Below, piece after piece: positions 1 to 9,160 of a stretch of 64,000 bases of DNA (positions within the stretch are counted from its first letter, which is position 1; the number at the start of each line of letters is the position of its first letter). This DNA comes from JAHFUA01 sp963808725 (GTDB lineage Bacteria > Acidobacteriota > Terriglobia > Terriglobales > Acidobacteriaceae): contig CAWEGO010000002.1 of NCBI GenBank assembly GCA_963808725.1, positions 2,232,001 to 2,296,000 of the forward strand, in the 5' to 3' direction. The position numbers and the translations under genes are program-made. Below the pieces are notes generated by a model. It saw only the letters and a list, made by a program, of their open reading frames with translations, searched no databases and had not been told where the DNA came from.

Positions 1-333
1 CAGGTAGGCGTCGCAACCGAGTTGAAAGGATGCGGCCATCACTTTCATGTCCGGCACGGCCGTCACCATGATGATCTTCACCCCTGCGCCCGGCAGAGTG
101 CCTGCGGATTCCTCCAGCGCGCGAATCTCCTTCAGCGCTGCCTGCCCGTCCATTTCGGGCATCATGATGTCCATGCAGATGAGGTCGAATCCAGTCCCGC
201 CCTCTTTCGCCCAGCGAAAAGCGTCGACGGCCTCCCTGCCGTTGACGGCCGCGTGGCACTCGCCGTACGGGGCAAGAAAGGTTTGCAGCAGAAAGCGGCT
301 GGTGAAGTCGTCTTCAACTATAAGTGTTCGCAT
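1..333 (-). CDS. Response regulator receiver protein, 3' end beyond window
   Basis: A CheY-like receiver domain is read from an ATG at 333 to the window edge, giving 111 residues with no stop. The acidic pair follows the first strand (IVEDDF, residues 5-10). The expected phospho-acceptor is Asp55 in ICMDIMMPEMDG, and the conserved Thr of the fourth strand lies in IIMVTA. It is the last visible gene of the chemotaxis operon, 34 bases after cheX. The C-terminal Lys region and any output domain are outside the window, so it may be a single-domain regulator or something longer. Confidence 0.85.
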   Translation of the reverse strand, partial: MRTLIVEDDFTSRFLLQTFLAPYGECHAAVNGREAVDAFRWAKEGGTGFDLICMDIMMPEMDGQAALKEIRALEESAGTLPGAGVKIIMVTAVPDMKVMAASFQLGCDAYL

Positions 334-367
334 GTCTCGTATCCATCGGCCAGCAACCCGGTTTCCA

Positions 368-841
368 TTACTGGGTCAACGGCTCACGGGAAGAAGCGGA
401 CCCGCTCTGTTGAACAATGGTGATCAGCAATGGCTCACCTTCGTAGGTAAAGCCGGACTGTAGCCACATCTCACTCCGGGTGGGAGCCGGCAGGGAGCTT
501 GCGTCCATGCCCGGAATCGCCAGCCGCGACGCACAAGGCAGTAAGGCCTTCACGCTGCCGGCGGTCATGTTGGTGAGTTCGGCTAAGGCGTCACAAACCT
601 GCTCGGAGGTGATCTCCGCGGGATCGGCTTCCACGAAACGAGCGGCCGCTTCGCGCGCCAGCCGCGAGGAGCAGTCCAGCCGGATGCGTCCCTGCCACTC
701 GCCAATGATCTCGACGCTGGCCGCCAGGACCGGTTCGGCGCCGGCAAAATCGACCCGCGCGCACGGCGCCAGCTCCATGCCCAGCATGGAGGCCCAAATG
801 TCATTGGTGAGCCTGATCACGTCCTCAGCGTGGATCTGCAT
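368..841 (-). CDS. cheX: CheX-like chemotaxis phosphatase
   Basis: The 157-residue protein has the CheC/CheX/FliY phosphatase signature E-x-x-N-x-x-x-G in ELTNMTAGSVKALL (about residues 88-101), the motif that positions the Glu and Asn used to dephosphorylate CheY-P. An in-frame ATG 72 bases further upstream would overlap cheR. The ATG at 841 (MQIHAEDV) lies 10 bases after the cheR stop and is preferred. In the operon it presumably dephosphorylates the linked CheY, which fits the absence of a CheZ. Only one E-x-x-N motif is visible, as in CheX rather than two-motif CheC. Confidence 0.8.
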   Translation of the reverse strand: MQIHAEDVIRLTNDIWASMLGMELAPCARVDFAGAEPVLAASVEIIGEWQGRIRLDCSSRLAREAAARFVEADPAEITSEQVCDALAELTNMTAGSVKALLPCASRLAIPGMDASSLPAPTRSEMWLQSGFTYEGEPLLITIVQQSGSASSREPLTQ

Positions 842-851
842 GGCCTCGTCC

Positions 852-1673
852 TTATCGGCGAATCCGGTAGTACGACGTGTTCTCCCAGGGCACGCGTTCG
901 AAGCAATCATCAAGATTCAAAGTGGTTTCGGCGGTGCCCAGGAAAATCACCCCGTCCTCGCGCAGCACGCTGCGGACCCGGCGCAAAATCTCTTTCTTCT
1001 TTTCGACACTGAAATAGATCAGCACATTGCGCAGAAAGATGACATCGAACTGGGGAAGCGCCGGCCAGGCTTCCGCCAGATTCATCTCGCGAAACTCCAC
1101 TAGTTTGCGAATACCGCCGCTGATCTGCCATTCCACGCCTTCGCGGCTGAAGTACCTGGTCAGGCACTTGGCGGGAAGGCCGCGGTTCACTTCCAACTGG
1201 GAATACCGTCCCTGCCGGGCGCGATTGAGGATGGCCGTCGATATGTCGGTCCCGAGGATCGAAACGCTCCATCCCGGCAGGCCGGCAAAGTCCTCGCACA
1301 TGAGCATGGCCAGGCTGTAGGCCTCCTGTCCGCTGGATGCGGCGGCGCTCCAGAACGAGAGCTTGCGCTCCGCCGCCCTTTTTCTCAGGAACTCGGGAAT
1401 GATGGCCTGGCGCAGGGCTTGAAAGGGAGCGGCATCGCGAAAAAAGATGGTTTCGTTGTTGGTCATCGCGTCCAGGACTTTGCGATGCAACCCGTTAGGC
1501 GGCTCCCGGCGCAGGTGCTCCAGCAGTTTCTGGGCGGATTCCATGCCTTCCCGGTAGGCGAGTGGGGTCAAGCGGGATTCGACAAGGTATTCCTTGCCGG
1601 GATCGATGATGATGGCCGATTGCTCGTGCACGAATTGGCACAAGTAGTCGAATTCGGCGGTGTCTAGTCCCAT
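852..1673 (-). CDS. cheR: Chemotaxis protein methyltransferase CheR
   Basis: SAM-dependent methyltransferase (273 aa) that methylates Glu residues of chemoreceptors. The N-terminal CheR helical domain (MGLDTAEFDYLCQF) is followed by the catalytic domain with the SAM motif WSAAASSGQEAYSLAML, an acidic ribose-binding loop ILGTDIST and the family hallmark FLRNVLIYF. The start at 1673 is one base after the cheB stop. A longer reading to 1901 is only the cheB region in another frame. The tight packing with cheB and cheX implies co-transcription. Confidence 0.95.
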   Translation of the reverse strand: MGLDTAEFDYLCQFVHEQSAIIIDPGKEYLVESRLTPLAYREGMESAQKLLEHLRREPPNGLHRKVLDAMTNNETIFFRDAAPFQALRQAIIPEFLRKRAAERKLSFWSAAASSGQEAYSLAMLMCEDFAGLPGWSVSILGTDISTAILNRARQGRYSQLEVNRGLPAKCLTRYFSREGVEWQISGGIRKLVEFREMNLAEAWPALPQFDVIFLRNVLIYFSVEKKKEILRRVRSVLREDGVIFLGTAETTLNLDDCFERVPWENTSYYRIRR

Positions 1674-1674
1674 G

Positions 1675-2778
1675 TCACACCACCTGCCCGGGCACTCGGG
1701 CCGCGGCTCCGGGGTCCGGGGAGCGGTTGGCGTCGGCCCTGCGAATGATCTCGTCGGCGATTTCCGCCAGCGGGAGGACGTGATCGGCGATTCCGGCGTT
1801 GGCCACCGCGCCCGGCATACCCCAGACCACGGAACTGGCCTCGTCTTGAACCACGATCTGGCCACCCGCTTCGCGAATACGTTCACACCCGCGCAGGCCA
1901 TCCTGCCCCATTCCGGTCAGCACGACCGCCAGCGACCGTGCGCCGTAGACCTCCGCCACCGAGCGAAACAGAACATCCACCGACGGCCGGCACGAATTCT
2001 CGGGCGGAATCTGAATGGTGGCCAGCCGCACCTGCGCGCCCTCTCGCAGCACGGTTAGGTGGAAGTCGCCCGGGGCGATCCAGACCTGTCCGGGCCCTAT
2101 CTCGGTTCGCGGCGACGCCTCTTTGACCGGTATCCGCGAGGATGCGGATAACCGTTCGGCCAAGAACGCGGTGAACACCGGCGGCATGTGCTGCACGATC
2201 AAAATGGGCAGGGGAAAGTCGCCGGGGATGCGCGGAAGAATCTCTGCCAGCGCGTTCGGACCGCCGGTCGAGGTGCCTATGGCCACGACGTCCGGCCTGG
2301 AATCCCGCTCGGTCGGCCGGGAAAGAGCCGGAGCAGGGATGCGAGCGGCGGGAAGGGGCGGGATGGCTCGCCGGCCACAGAGGGCTTTGACCTTGGGGAT
2401 CAACTGCTCGCGAATACGCTGGCTGCCTTCGGAAACATTATTGACCTGGGAAGGCTTGGTCACATAATCATCCGCGCCGAGGGCGAGCGCATCCAAGGTC
2501 GCCAGCGCCGCCCGTTCCGTAAGGGTGCTGAACATGATGATCCGCACCGCCGGGTGGGTGCGGCGGATTTCCTTGAGGGCGGTGAGTCCGTCCATCTCCG
2601 GCATCTCAATGTCCAGGGTCACCACATCCGGCGTGCATTGATCGACCATGGCCAGAGCGATCTTCCCGTTCGCCGCCACTCCCGCAACCTCCAGTTCGGG
2701 GTCGGCCGCGACCACCTCGCGCACCATGCGCCGGATGACGACGGAATCGTCTACGACCAGTACCCTGAGCTTTCTCAC
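1675..2778 (-). CDS. cheB: Chemotaxis methylesterase/deamidase CheB
   Basis: 367-residue protein with a receiver domain (acidic pair at residues 10-11, phospho-Asp56 in TLDIEMPEMDG, Lys in TKPSQ), a Pro-rich linker near 138-158, and a C-terminal methylesterase domain. The catalytic Ser lies in AIGTSTGGP (Ser170), the His in IVQHMP and the Asp in GMGQDG, the usual CheB triad. It removes methyl groups added by the adjacent CheR. The start codon overlaps the cheY stop (ATGA, 2775-2778), so translation is probably coupled. Confidence 0.95.
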   Translation of the reverse strand: MRKLRVLVVDDSVVIRRMVREVVAADPELEVAGVAANGKIALAMVDQCTPDVVTLDIEMPEMDGLTALKEIRRTHPAVRIIMFSTLTERAALATLDALALGADDYVTKPSQVNNVSEGSQRIREQLIPKVKALCGRRAIPPLPAARIPAPALSRPTERDSRPDVVAIGTSTGGPNALAEILPRIPGDFPLPILIVQHMPPVFTAFLAERLSASSRIPVKEASPRTEIGPGQVWIAPGDFHLTVLREGAQVRLATIQIPPENSCRPSVDVLFRSVAEVYGARSLAVVLTGMGQDGLRGCERIREAGGQIVVQDEASSVVWGMPGAVANAGIADHVLPLAEIADEIIRRADANRSPDPGAAARVPGQVV

Positions 2779-3170
2779 AGAGCACTCTGAGTCGTTTCCT
2801 CGGGGATCGGGAACCCCAGGATGCGAAGCTTCTCCAGGATCACGTCCCTGGTGAACGGCTTCATGACGTACTCGTTGGCTCCCCGTTCCAGCGCGCGGGC
2901 AACTCCGCTCAGTTCCATCTCCGTGGTGACCATCATGATGCGCATGGCATCGAAGGCGTGATCGGCGCGGATGCGCGACAACAGTTCCATGCCGTCCATC
3001 TCCGGCATGTTCCAGTCAATCAAGCTCAGGCAGACGTTCGGATGTTGTTGCAATACCTCCAATGCTTCCCGCCCATGTTTTGCCTCCACCACTTCGAAAC
3101 TCGCCCCCACCAATATCTTCTTGATGAACTTCCGCATGGTGGACGAGTCGTCGATCACTAAGACCTGCAT
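2775..3170 (-). CDS. cheY: Chemotaxis response regulator CheY
   Basis: Single receiver domain of 131 residues beginning MQVLVIDDSSTMRKFIKKIL, which strongly resembles CheY. The phospho-Asp lies in LIDWNMPEMDG (residue 52), the switch Thr in MMVTTE and the conserved Lys in MKPF. The ATG at 3170 is chosen because AGGAG sits six bases upstream; a TTG two codons earlier is less likely. It lies between the MCP and cheB in the same operon and is the expected phosphate acceptor from CheA. Confidence 0.93.
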   Translation of the reverse strand: MQVLVIDDSSTMRKFIKKILVGASFEVVEAKHGREALEVLQQHPNVCLSLIDWNMPEMDGMELLSRIRADHAFDAMRIMMVTTEMELSGVARALERGANEYVMKPFTRDVILEKLRILGFPIPEETTQSAL

Positions 3171-3302
3171 GCACAACTCCTCGGGATCGGATCGAAACCA
3201 TGGCCGAAGACGGACCTTTGCCGTCTCCGAGCCGCGCTCCGCGCGGACCCGGCGGTCCCTCTGCCGGCGGCGATGCGTGCTGTCCTTATCGGCACCTCGT
3301 TC

Positions 3303-5654
3303 CTAATACCTGAACTGTCCCACCAGGAGCTGGAGATCGGCCGCCATCTTTTCCAGAGACTGGGCCGACTTGAGAGTGTCCCCTGCGCCCGCCGCGGTGG
3401 AGCGGGCCGCTTCGGCAACGCCTCCGATGTTCTTGCTGATGTCGATGCTGCCCTTGGCGGCTTCAGCCAGGTTGCGGCCGATCTCGTTGGTGGTGGCGCT
3501 CTGCTCTTCCATGGCGCTGGCGATGGTGTTCTGAATATCGCTGATTTGCCCAATCACCGTGCTGATCTGCCCGATCGCCGACACCGCTCCCGTGGTATCA
3601 CCCTGGATGGCTTCGATCTTGCGGCTGATGTCCTCGGTCGCCTTGGCCGTCTCCTTGGCCAGTTCCTTGACTTCATTGGCCACCACGGCGAAGCCCTTGC
3701 CGGCTTCTCCCGCCCGCGCCGCCTCGATGGTGGCGTTCAGGGCCAGCAGGTTGGTCTGTTGCGCGATCGAGGTAATCACCTTGATCACCTGGCCGATCTC
3801 CGCGCTGCTCTGGCCCAGTTTGTTGATGGTCTCATTGGTGGAATTTGCCGTCTTCACCGCGGAAGTAGCTACGCGGGTGGCTTCCCCGGTATTCTTAGCG
3901 ATTTCCTTGATGCTGGCCGCCATCTCGTCCGAGCCGGTGGCCACGGTCTGAACGTTCTTGGTGACTTGCTCGCTGGCTGCTGAAACTACATTAGCCTGGG
4001 TTGCGGTCTCTTCCGCGCTCGACCCCATCTGCTGGCTCACCTTGTTCAGCTCTTCCGACGCCGAGGCCAGGGCAGACACGTTCTTTCCGATCTGCTCGAT
4101 GGCGCTGCGGACTTGGGTGGCCAGCTTGTTTACCGCGGCCTTCAAGGTCTCGTAATCACCCTCATATTTGGTGGTGACTTGCGCCGTGAGATCGCCGCCG
4201 GCAAGCTTGTCCAGCACCGCCCCCACGTCATGCATCGGGACCACCATGCCTTCGATGGCGCGATTCACACCCACCACCACATTGGCGAACTCACCCTGCA
4301 GCTTCTTGGTGTCGCCGCGATAGTCGAGCTGCCCGTGCCTGAGAGCCTCGGCCAGTTGCTTCATTTCCTCCACCAGGGTCTGCACTGCGGTCCCCACGCT
4401 GTTGACCGCGATCTTCATCTTTTCGTGGTCGCCCTTGTAGACCTGGGTGATCAGTTCGTCCACCTTGCCGGCCGAGATCTGCGCCAAAATGCGGTTGCCT
4501 TCCCCGATGGGCAGCAGGATCGCGTCCAGCATTTGATTGACGCCCTTGAGCAGCTCCGCAAATGCGCCCTGGAACTGATCGGGCTTGCCCCGCTCGCTCA
4601 GTTGGCCGTCGCGCGACGCTTGGATCAGCCGTCCCATCTCATCGCGCAGCTTCTGCACTACCACGGCCACGTTGTTGACCGCGGTCTTCATCTTTTCGTG
4701 GTCGCCCTTGTAGACCTGGGTGATCAGTTCGTCCACCTTGCCGGCCGAGATCTGCGCCAGAATGCGGTTGCCTTCCCCGATGGGCAGCAGGATCGCGTCC
4801 AGCATTTGATTGACCCCCTTGAGCAGCTCGGCAAACGCGCCCTGGAACTGATCGGGCTTGCCGCGCTGGCTAAGCTGGCCTTCCTGGGAGGCCGTGATCA
4901 ACCGTCCCATCTCATCGCGCAGCTTCTGCACCACCACGGCCACGTTGTTGACCGCGTTCTTCATCTTCTCGTGGTCGCCCTTATAGACCTGGGTGATCAG
5001 CTCGTCGATTTTGCCGGCCGAGATCTGGGCCAGAATGCGGTTGCCTTCCCCGATGGGCAGCAGGATCGCGTCCAGCATCTCGTTGACTTCCCGGATCAGG
5101 TCCTGGTACCGCCCCTCAAACTGGTCCGCCTTGCCGCGCTCCGACAGCCGCCCTTCTCGCGAAGCGCCCACCAGCCGCGAAATCTCCTCGCCAACTTGGA
5201 CTTGCCCCGCGATGTCTTCGAGCACCTGGAGAAACCCAATGACCTGGTGGTCGGCGCCGTACAGTGGCGTGGTGGTTGCTTTAAGGTGAAGTTGTTTCCC
5301 TTGCACGACGGCCATGGCCTCGGCCGACAATGTCTTCTCTTCCCGCATGGCTCGCGCCCCGGAACAAGTGCCCGCGCGGCACGCGGGAACATCAAACAGA
5401 TCCCAGAACTTCGCACCCAGGCCTGCCTCTTGCCCCTGCCCAGCCATCTTCGCCGCTGCTGAGTTCAAATAGAGGATGGTGTGCTCGCGATCCATCACCA
5501 TCACCGGTACGGGGACCAGATCCAGGTAAGCCGCCTTCTGTTGTATTTCCGTTAGCTTTCTGCTGGCGGGGACGACATCGGGTTCGGCGACTGCGCTGTG
5601 ACCGTTTCCACCCTGCCCACGTTTATGAGTCGAGACTTGCCGCGTAACTGACAT
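3303..5654 (-). CDS. Soluble methyl-accepting chemotaxis protein with PAS and tandem HAMP units
   Basis: 783-residue chemoreceptor without any transmembrane segment, so probably cytoplasmic. In order: a short N-terminal tail, a PAS domain (about 40-150, starting near YLDLVPVPVMVMDREHTILY and carrying two close Cys in ACRAGTC), a run of HAMP-like units (about 150-515) of which three repeat almost exactly every 91 residues, then the signalling hairpin (about 515-783). The kinase-control tip contains IAQQTNLLALNATIEAARAGE. Start ATG 5654 has GGAG nine bases upstream. The PAS cysteines could bind a cofactor, but this is inference. No C-terminal CheR-tethering pentapeptide is evident. Confidence 0.93.
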   Translation of the reverse strand: MSVTRQVSTHKRGQGGNGHSAVAEPDVVPASRKLTEIQQKAAYLDLVPVPVMVMDREHTILYLNSAAAKMAGQGQEAGLGAKFWDLFDVPACRAGTCSGARAMREEKTLSAEAMAVVQGKQLHLKATTTPLYGADHQVIGFLQVLEDIAGQVQVGEEISRLVGASREGRLSERGKADQFEGRYQDLIREVNEMLDAILLPIGEGNRILAQISAGKIDELITQVYKGDHEKMKNAVNNVAVVVQKLRDEMGRLITASQEGQLSQRGKPDQFQGAFAELLKGVNQMLDAILLPIGEGNRILAQISAGKVDELITQVYKGDHEKMKTAVNNVAVVVQKLRDEMGRLIQASRDGQLSERGKPDQFQGAFAELLKGVNQMLDAILLPIGEGNRILAQISAGKVDELITQVYKGDHEKMKIAVNSVGTAVQTLVEEMKQLAEALRHGQLDYRGDTKKLQGEFANVVVGVNRAIEGMVVPMHDVGAVLDKLAGGDLTAQVTTKYEGDYETLKAAVNKLATQVRSAIEQIGKNVSALASASEELNKVSQQMGSSAEETATQANVVSAASEQVTKNVQTVATGSDEMAASIKEIAKNTGEATRVATSAVKTANSTNETINKLGQSSAEIGQVIKVITSIAQQTNLLALNATIEAARAGEAGKGFAVVANEVKELAKETAKATEDISRKIEAIQGDTTGAVSAIGQISTVIGQISDIQNTIASAMEEQSATTNEIGRNLAEAAKGSIDISKNIGGVAEAARSTAAGAGDTLKSAQSLEKMAADLQLLVGQFRY
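4401..5219 (-). repeat. Three tandem 273-bp repeats encoding poly-HAMP units
   Basis: The same text recurs at 4401, 4674 and 4947, an exact 273-base (91-codon) spacing, inside the MCP gene. The first two copies are nearly identical at the DNA level, including long runs around the 'guarding' helix sequence LLPIGEGNRILAQISAGK. The third copy is a little more diverged. The reading frame is kept, so copy number could change by recombination without breaking the protein. Confidence 0.9.
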
Positions 5655-5690
5655 CAGAACGTTCTCCTTTTTTGGAACTTTGTTCCTGGG

Positions 5691-6143
5691 TTACCTTTTA
5701 TCGGATAGGTGTGCGCTCACATTTGCCGCTTTGTCGGTGTCGAGGACCAGCAACAATTTGTCCTTCAGTTTGTAGACTCCCTGGATGAGCTCCCGGCTGG
5801 CGACATCGAGCGTGTCGGGAGGCGGCTCAAAGGCTTTCTGCTCCACCTCGACCACGTCGTTGATTTCATCGACCAGCAGGCTGACCGCGCCATCTCCCGT
5901 CCGGACCACCACGTTCATGGGGAGCTGGCCGGACGGGCTATCCGGAAGACCCAACCGGCGGCGAAGATTGACCGCGGTGACGATCTGCCCGCGCAGGTTG
6001 ATCAGTCCGCCTACCAGCTCCGTAGCCAGCGGCACGCGGGTCAGGCCCTGGTGGCGGATGACTTCCTGTACCTTCTCCACTTCCACGCCGAACAGGAGAC
6101 GCTCGATGAAAAAGGTGCAGAACTGCTGCTCAGTTGACGACAT
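5691..6143 (-). CDS. cheW: Chemotaxis coupling protein CheW
   Basis: 150-residue CheW that links the receptor tip to CheA. It shows the beta-barrel pattern FFIERLLFGVEVEKVQEVI, the GLINLRGQIVTAVNLR segment typical of the CheW/receptor interface, and a DEINDVVEVE strand. The start at 6143 overlaps the end of cheA by 14 bases, implying translational coupling. The stop is 36 bases from the MCP start. Confidence 0.94.
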   Translation of the reverse strand: MSSTEQQFCTFFIERLLFGVEVEKVQEVIRHQGLTRVPLATELVGGLINLRGQIVTAVNLRRRLGLPDSPSGQLPMNVVVRTGDGAVSLLVDEINDVVEVEQKAFEPPPDTLDVASRELIQGVYKLKDKLLLVLDTDKAANVSAHLSDKR

Positions 6144-8451
6144 GCATGGCCTCCGTCAAAGCCGGCGTTTCTTTCTTCGCGGGCACCAATCCGGCCACGA
6201 TCTCCGGTACGTTCAGCAAGTCCGTGACATGCTGCTGGATCACGGCCGACCCCAGCAGCCGCGCCGATTGCTGGCCGTGGGTGATCGCCACCTGCTGGTC
6301 CACGATGTCCAGAATTTCCTCCACCACCAGGCCGATGCTTCGTCCCTCCTCCGCGTAGACCACCACCTGCAGGCGATCCTGCTTGTGGCTCGGTGAAGGG
6401 AGTTGCAGGGCTTCCGCCACGTGCACCAGCGGCATGATCTCGCCCCGGTATTGCACCACCGGCTGGTTGCCGGAAGTCTCGATAGCCGAGGGTTCAAACT
6501 CCTCCAGCCGCGAAACCATGGACAAAGAAATCGCCACCCGGCCCTTCTCTCCCACGCGAAACACCAGCCAGGAGTCCTGTTTCAAGGTGACATCATCGGT
6601 TTTGGTCTTGGCTTCGGAGAAAGAACGCTCTTTGCTCTCGCTGATCACGGCAGCTTCCTGGGCCAGGCCCAGTACGTCCAGGATCAGAGCCACCTGCCCA
6701 TCGCCCATGATGGTGGCGCCGGCAAAGCAGGCGATCCCTTTCAGTTGTTTCCCCAACGGCTTGACCACGATCTCTTCGGTATCGTTGATATCGTCTACTA
6801 CCAGGCCGAACGGCCTGCCATCGGCCTGTAGCACCACGATATTGACCGCCCCGCCAGCATCGCTGTGCGCCTCTCCCTGCGTCTCCAGACGAAGTTCCCG
6901 GTCCAGATGGACCAGCGGCAACAGGTTTCCCCGCAGGCGGTGCACCGGCGCTCCATGGATCATCTCAACGCCCTTCTCTGCCTCCTTTCCTTCCAGGCGG
7001 ACCAGTTCCAGCAGGCTGACTTGCGGAATGGCAAAGCGTTCACGCCCACTGGTCACAATCAGGGCGGGGATAATGGCCAGGGTCAGCGGGATCTTGATGC
7101 GCAGCGTTGTGCCCTGACCGGAGACGCTGCCCAGATCAACTGTGCCGCCAATCTTCTCGATGTTGGTTTTGACCACATCCATGCCGACGCCGCGGCCGGA
7201 AACATTGCTGACCTGCTCGGCCGTAGAAAAGCCGGGGAGAAAGACCAGATTCACGATCTCGCGGTCCGAGAGCTTGCTGGATTGCTGGGCTGAGATCACA
7301 CCCTTCTGGATCGCCTTTTCCTTGACCTTGGCGAGATCAATGCCGGCCCCATCATCGGAGATCTCGATGTTGACCTGTCCACCCTCATGAAAAGCCCGCA
7401 GCCGCAAGCGTCCGGCCGGTGGTTTCCCCTTGCTCACCCGCACGGCGGGAGCTTCGATACCGTGATCCAGAGAATTGCGCACGATGTGGGTGAGCGGGTC
7501 CTTGATGGCCTCGATGAAGGTCTTGTCCAGTTCGGTTTCCGTGCCTTCCATCTCCAGTTGCACTTGTTTGCCGCAGTTCACCGCCAGATCGCGAACGATG
7601 CGGGGAAACTTGTTCCAGACATTCCCGATGGGCTGCATCCGGGTCTTCATGACCCCTTCTTGCAGCTCGGTAGTAATCAAATTCAGACGCTGCGCGGTGC
7701 CGAGGAAAACCGCATCCTTCTGCGTGCTGGTGAACTGAAGAATCTGGTTCCGGGCCAGCACCAGCTCTCCCACCAGGTTCATGACTTTGTCGAGCAGGTT
7801 GACATCGACCCGAATGGTGCTGGCGGCTGCCGAAGCAGTCTGGGTCCCTTGCTCCTGCAAGGCCTCCAGTACCGTTTTGGGCTCGGCCGCGCCCTGGTGA
7901 ACCAGAATTTCACCGATCCGGCGGGGATCGCCTTTCCTTTGTTCCTCGAACGCGGCCTGCACCGCACCCGGGGAGGTCGCGTGCTTCTCGATCAGAATCT
8001 CGCCCAGGTTTTTCGGCTCGGCGGGCTCCGCCATCTCCGGGGTCGTATCCATGCTTGGCTCCCTGGCGCCCTCGCGCCCATCCAGCAACCCGGTCAGAGC
8101 TGCAATGACTTCCGCCAGTTCAGGATCGCCCTCGTTCCCGCTGGACTCGACCGTGCGCAGGATTTTTCTTACCACATCGATCATCTTCAGCAGTGCGCTG
8201 GTGATTTCGGCATTCAGGATCAACTTGCCATCACGCATGCGGCTCAACACGTTTTCCCCAACATGGGCCACCGATTCCAGTTTGGGAAAACCCAAAGTCC
8301 CACTCGTGCCCTTGATTGTATGAATGCTGCGGAAGACCCGCGCCAGCAGTTCCTTCGACCCAGTATCCTTTTCCAAATCAACCAAATCCCGATCTAACTG
8401 ATCGAGCAACTCGTTGCTCTCGATGAGGAATTCTTGGGTGATTTCATCCAT
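6130..8451 (-). CDS. cheA: Chemotaxis histidine kinase CheA with inserted repeat region and two CheW-like domains
   Basis: 773-residue kinase and first gene of the chemotaxis operon. Domains: HPt (1-105, phospho-His44 in RSIHTIKGTSG); a linker with two LGEIL/IGEIL-type repeats (about 150-205) resembling the MshEN/GspE N-terminal fold in place of a recognisable CheY-binding P2; dimerisation helices (NLVGELVLARNQ); HATPase (N box VRNSLDHGIE, G boxes SDDGAGID and GRGVGMDVV); a first CheW-like P5 domain (about 460-600); and a second CheW-like domain (about 635-760, DSWLVFRVGEKGRVAISL). Two P5-type domains are less usual and may widen receptor-array contacts. Confidence 0.94.
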   Translation of the reverse strand: MDEITQEFLIESNELLDQLDRDLVDLEKDTGSKELLARVFRSIHTIKGTSGTLGFPKLESVAHVGENVLSRMRDGKLILNAEITSALLKMIDVVRKILRTVESSGNEGDPELAEVIAALTGLLDGREGAREPSMDTTPEMAEPAEPKNLGEILIEKHATSPGAVQAAFEEQRKGDPRRIGEILVHQGAAEPKTVLEALQEQGTQTASAAASTIRVDVNLLDKVMNLVGELVLARNQILQFTSTQKDAVFLGTAQRLNLITTELQEGVMKTRMQPIGNVWNKFPRIVRDLAVNCGKQVQLEMEGTETELDKTFIEAIKDPLTHIVRNSLDHGIEAPAVRVSKGKPPAGRLRLRAFHEGGQVNIEISDDGAGIDLAKVKEKAIQKGVISAQQSSKLSDREIVNLVFLPGFSTAEQVSNVSGRGVGMDVVKTNIEKIGGTVDLGSVSGQGTTLRIKIPLTLAIIPALIVTSGRERFAIPQVSLLELVRLEGKEAEKGVEMIHGAPVHRLRGNLLPLVHLDRELRLETQGEAHSDAGGAVNIVVLQADGRPFGLVVDDINDTEEIVVKPLGKQLKGIACFAGATIMGDGQVALILDVLGLAQEAAVISESKERSFSEAKTKTDDVTLKQDSWLVFRVGEKGRVAISLSMVSRLEEFEPSAIETSGNQPVVQYRGEIMPLVHVAEALQLPSPSHKQDRLQVVVYAEEGRSIGLVVEEILDIVDQQVAITHGQQSARLLGSAVIQQHVTDLLNVPEIVAGLVPAKKETPALTEAMHVVN

Positions 8452-8661
8452 GGAACCTGCTCGTCAAGGAGGCAGATAGTTGCAATCGCGCTGCCAGTTT
8501 TCTGGACAGCCGACGTAGGCAGGCTAGGGGCCCGCTTCTGTCCTGTTCTGGGACACGCTGTGATCTGGGATTGCCACGCGGGCTCGGATGCTCGGCGCCG
8601 CATGCGGTTGATGATGGGGCTCCGGCGCGGCGGACGATCCCGAACGAACTCGAGAGAGGAC

Positions 8662-8889
8662 CTAGGCTACCTGGCGATGCTGGTCCAGGGTTGGTGTCGC
8701 GCCCTCTCGCCCAAGGTGATAGCTGTAGGGGCCGTACTCGCGCAGGGTCTGTTCATCGAACAGCCGCTTGATGCCGCAACCAAGACAAACTCGGTATGAG
8801 TGTCCTTCAAGCCAAATCGGCCAGCCCATCTTCTTGTGGCGGCAGCCACCGAAGATCAGTACCCGGACGGTTTTGAGAATGTTCCTCAT
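8662..8889 (-). CDS. Small CxxC protein, unknown function
   Basis: A 75-residue ORF starting MRNILKTVRVLIFGGCRHKK, with a Cys-His pair near the N-terminus, a second pair in YRVCLGCG (zinc-ribbon-like C-x2-C) and a GPYSYHLG segment. Short acidobacterial proteins of this layout (GCRHKK, then VCLxCG) are familiar to me as uncharacterised. A longer reading frame starts at 9147, but its first 86 residues look non-coding, so the internal ATG at 8889 is preferred. It lies upstream of cheA on the same strand, separated by 210 bases. No function is proposed. Confidence 0.5.
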   Translation of the reverse strand: MRNILKTVRVLIFGGCRHKKMGWPIWLEGHSYRVCLGCGIKRLFDEQTLREYGPYSYHLGREGATPTLDQHRQVA

Positions 8890-9160
8890 ACCATTTCTCC
8901 GCTTCGATTTTCGCAAGTAGGCAATTTCGTAGGCATTCTGATTACCAAAGTAATTCATACCCAACGTATTGATTCTAAGTTGCTTGTTACTGATTGCCCG
9001 AAATCTTGTGCAATAGAGTGTGCAATGTTTTGCAACCCTGTCCGAGGAACTGGCACACCACCATTGACTCCGGCCCACAATCGGAAGGTGGCGGATTAGG
9101 CCACTCCGCATCGCGCTGGGCCGAAGCACCCGGTTGACCCGGTCCACCTAGTCGGCTAAC

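Noticed and set aside
4401..5219. CRISPR-like regular repeats
   Set aside because: The 273-base repeats are contiguous coding HAMP units with no spacers. No CRISPR array or cas gene was seen in the window.
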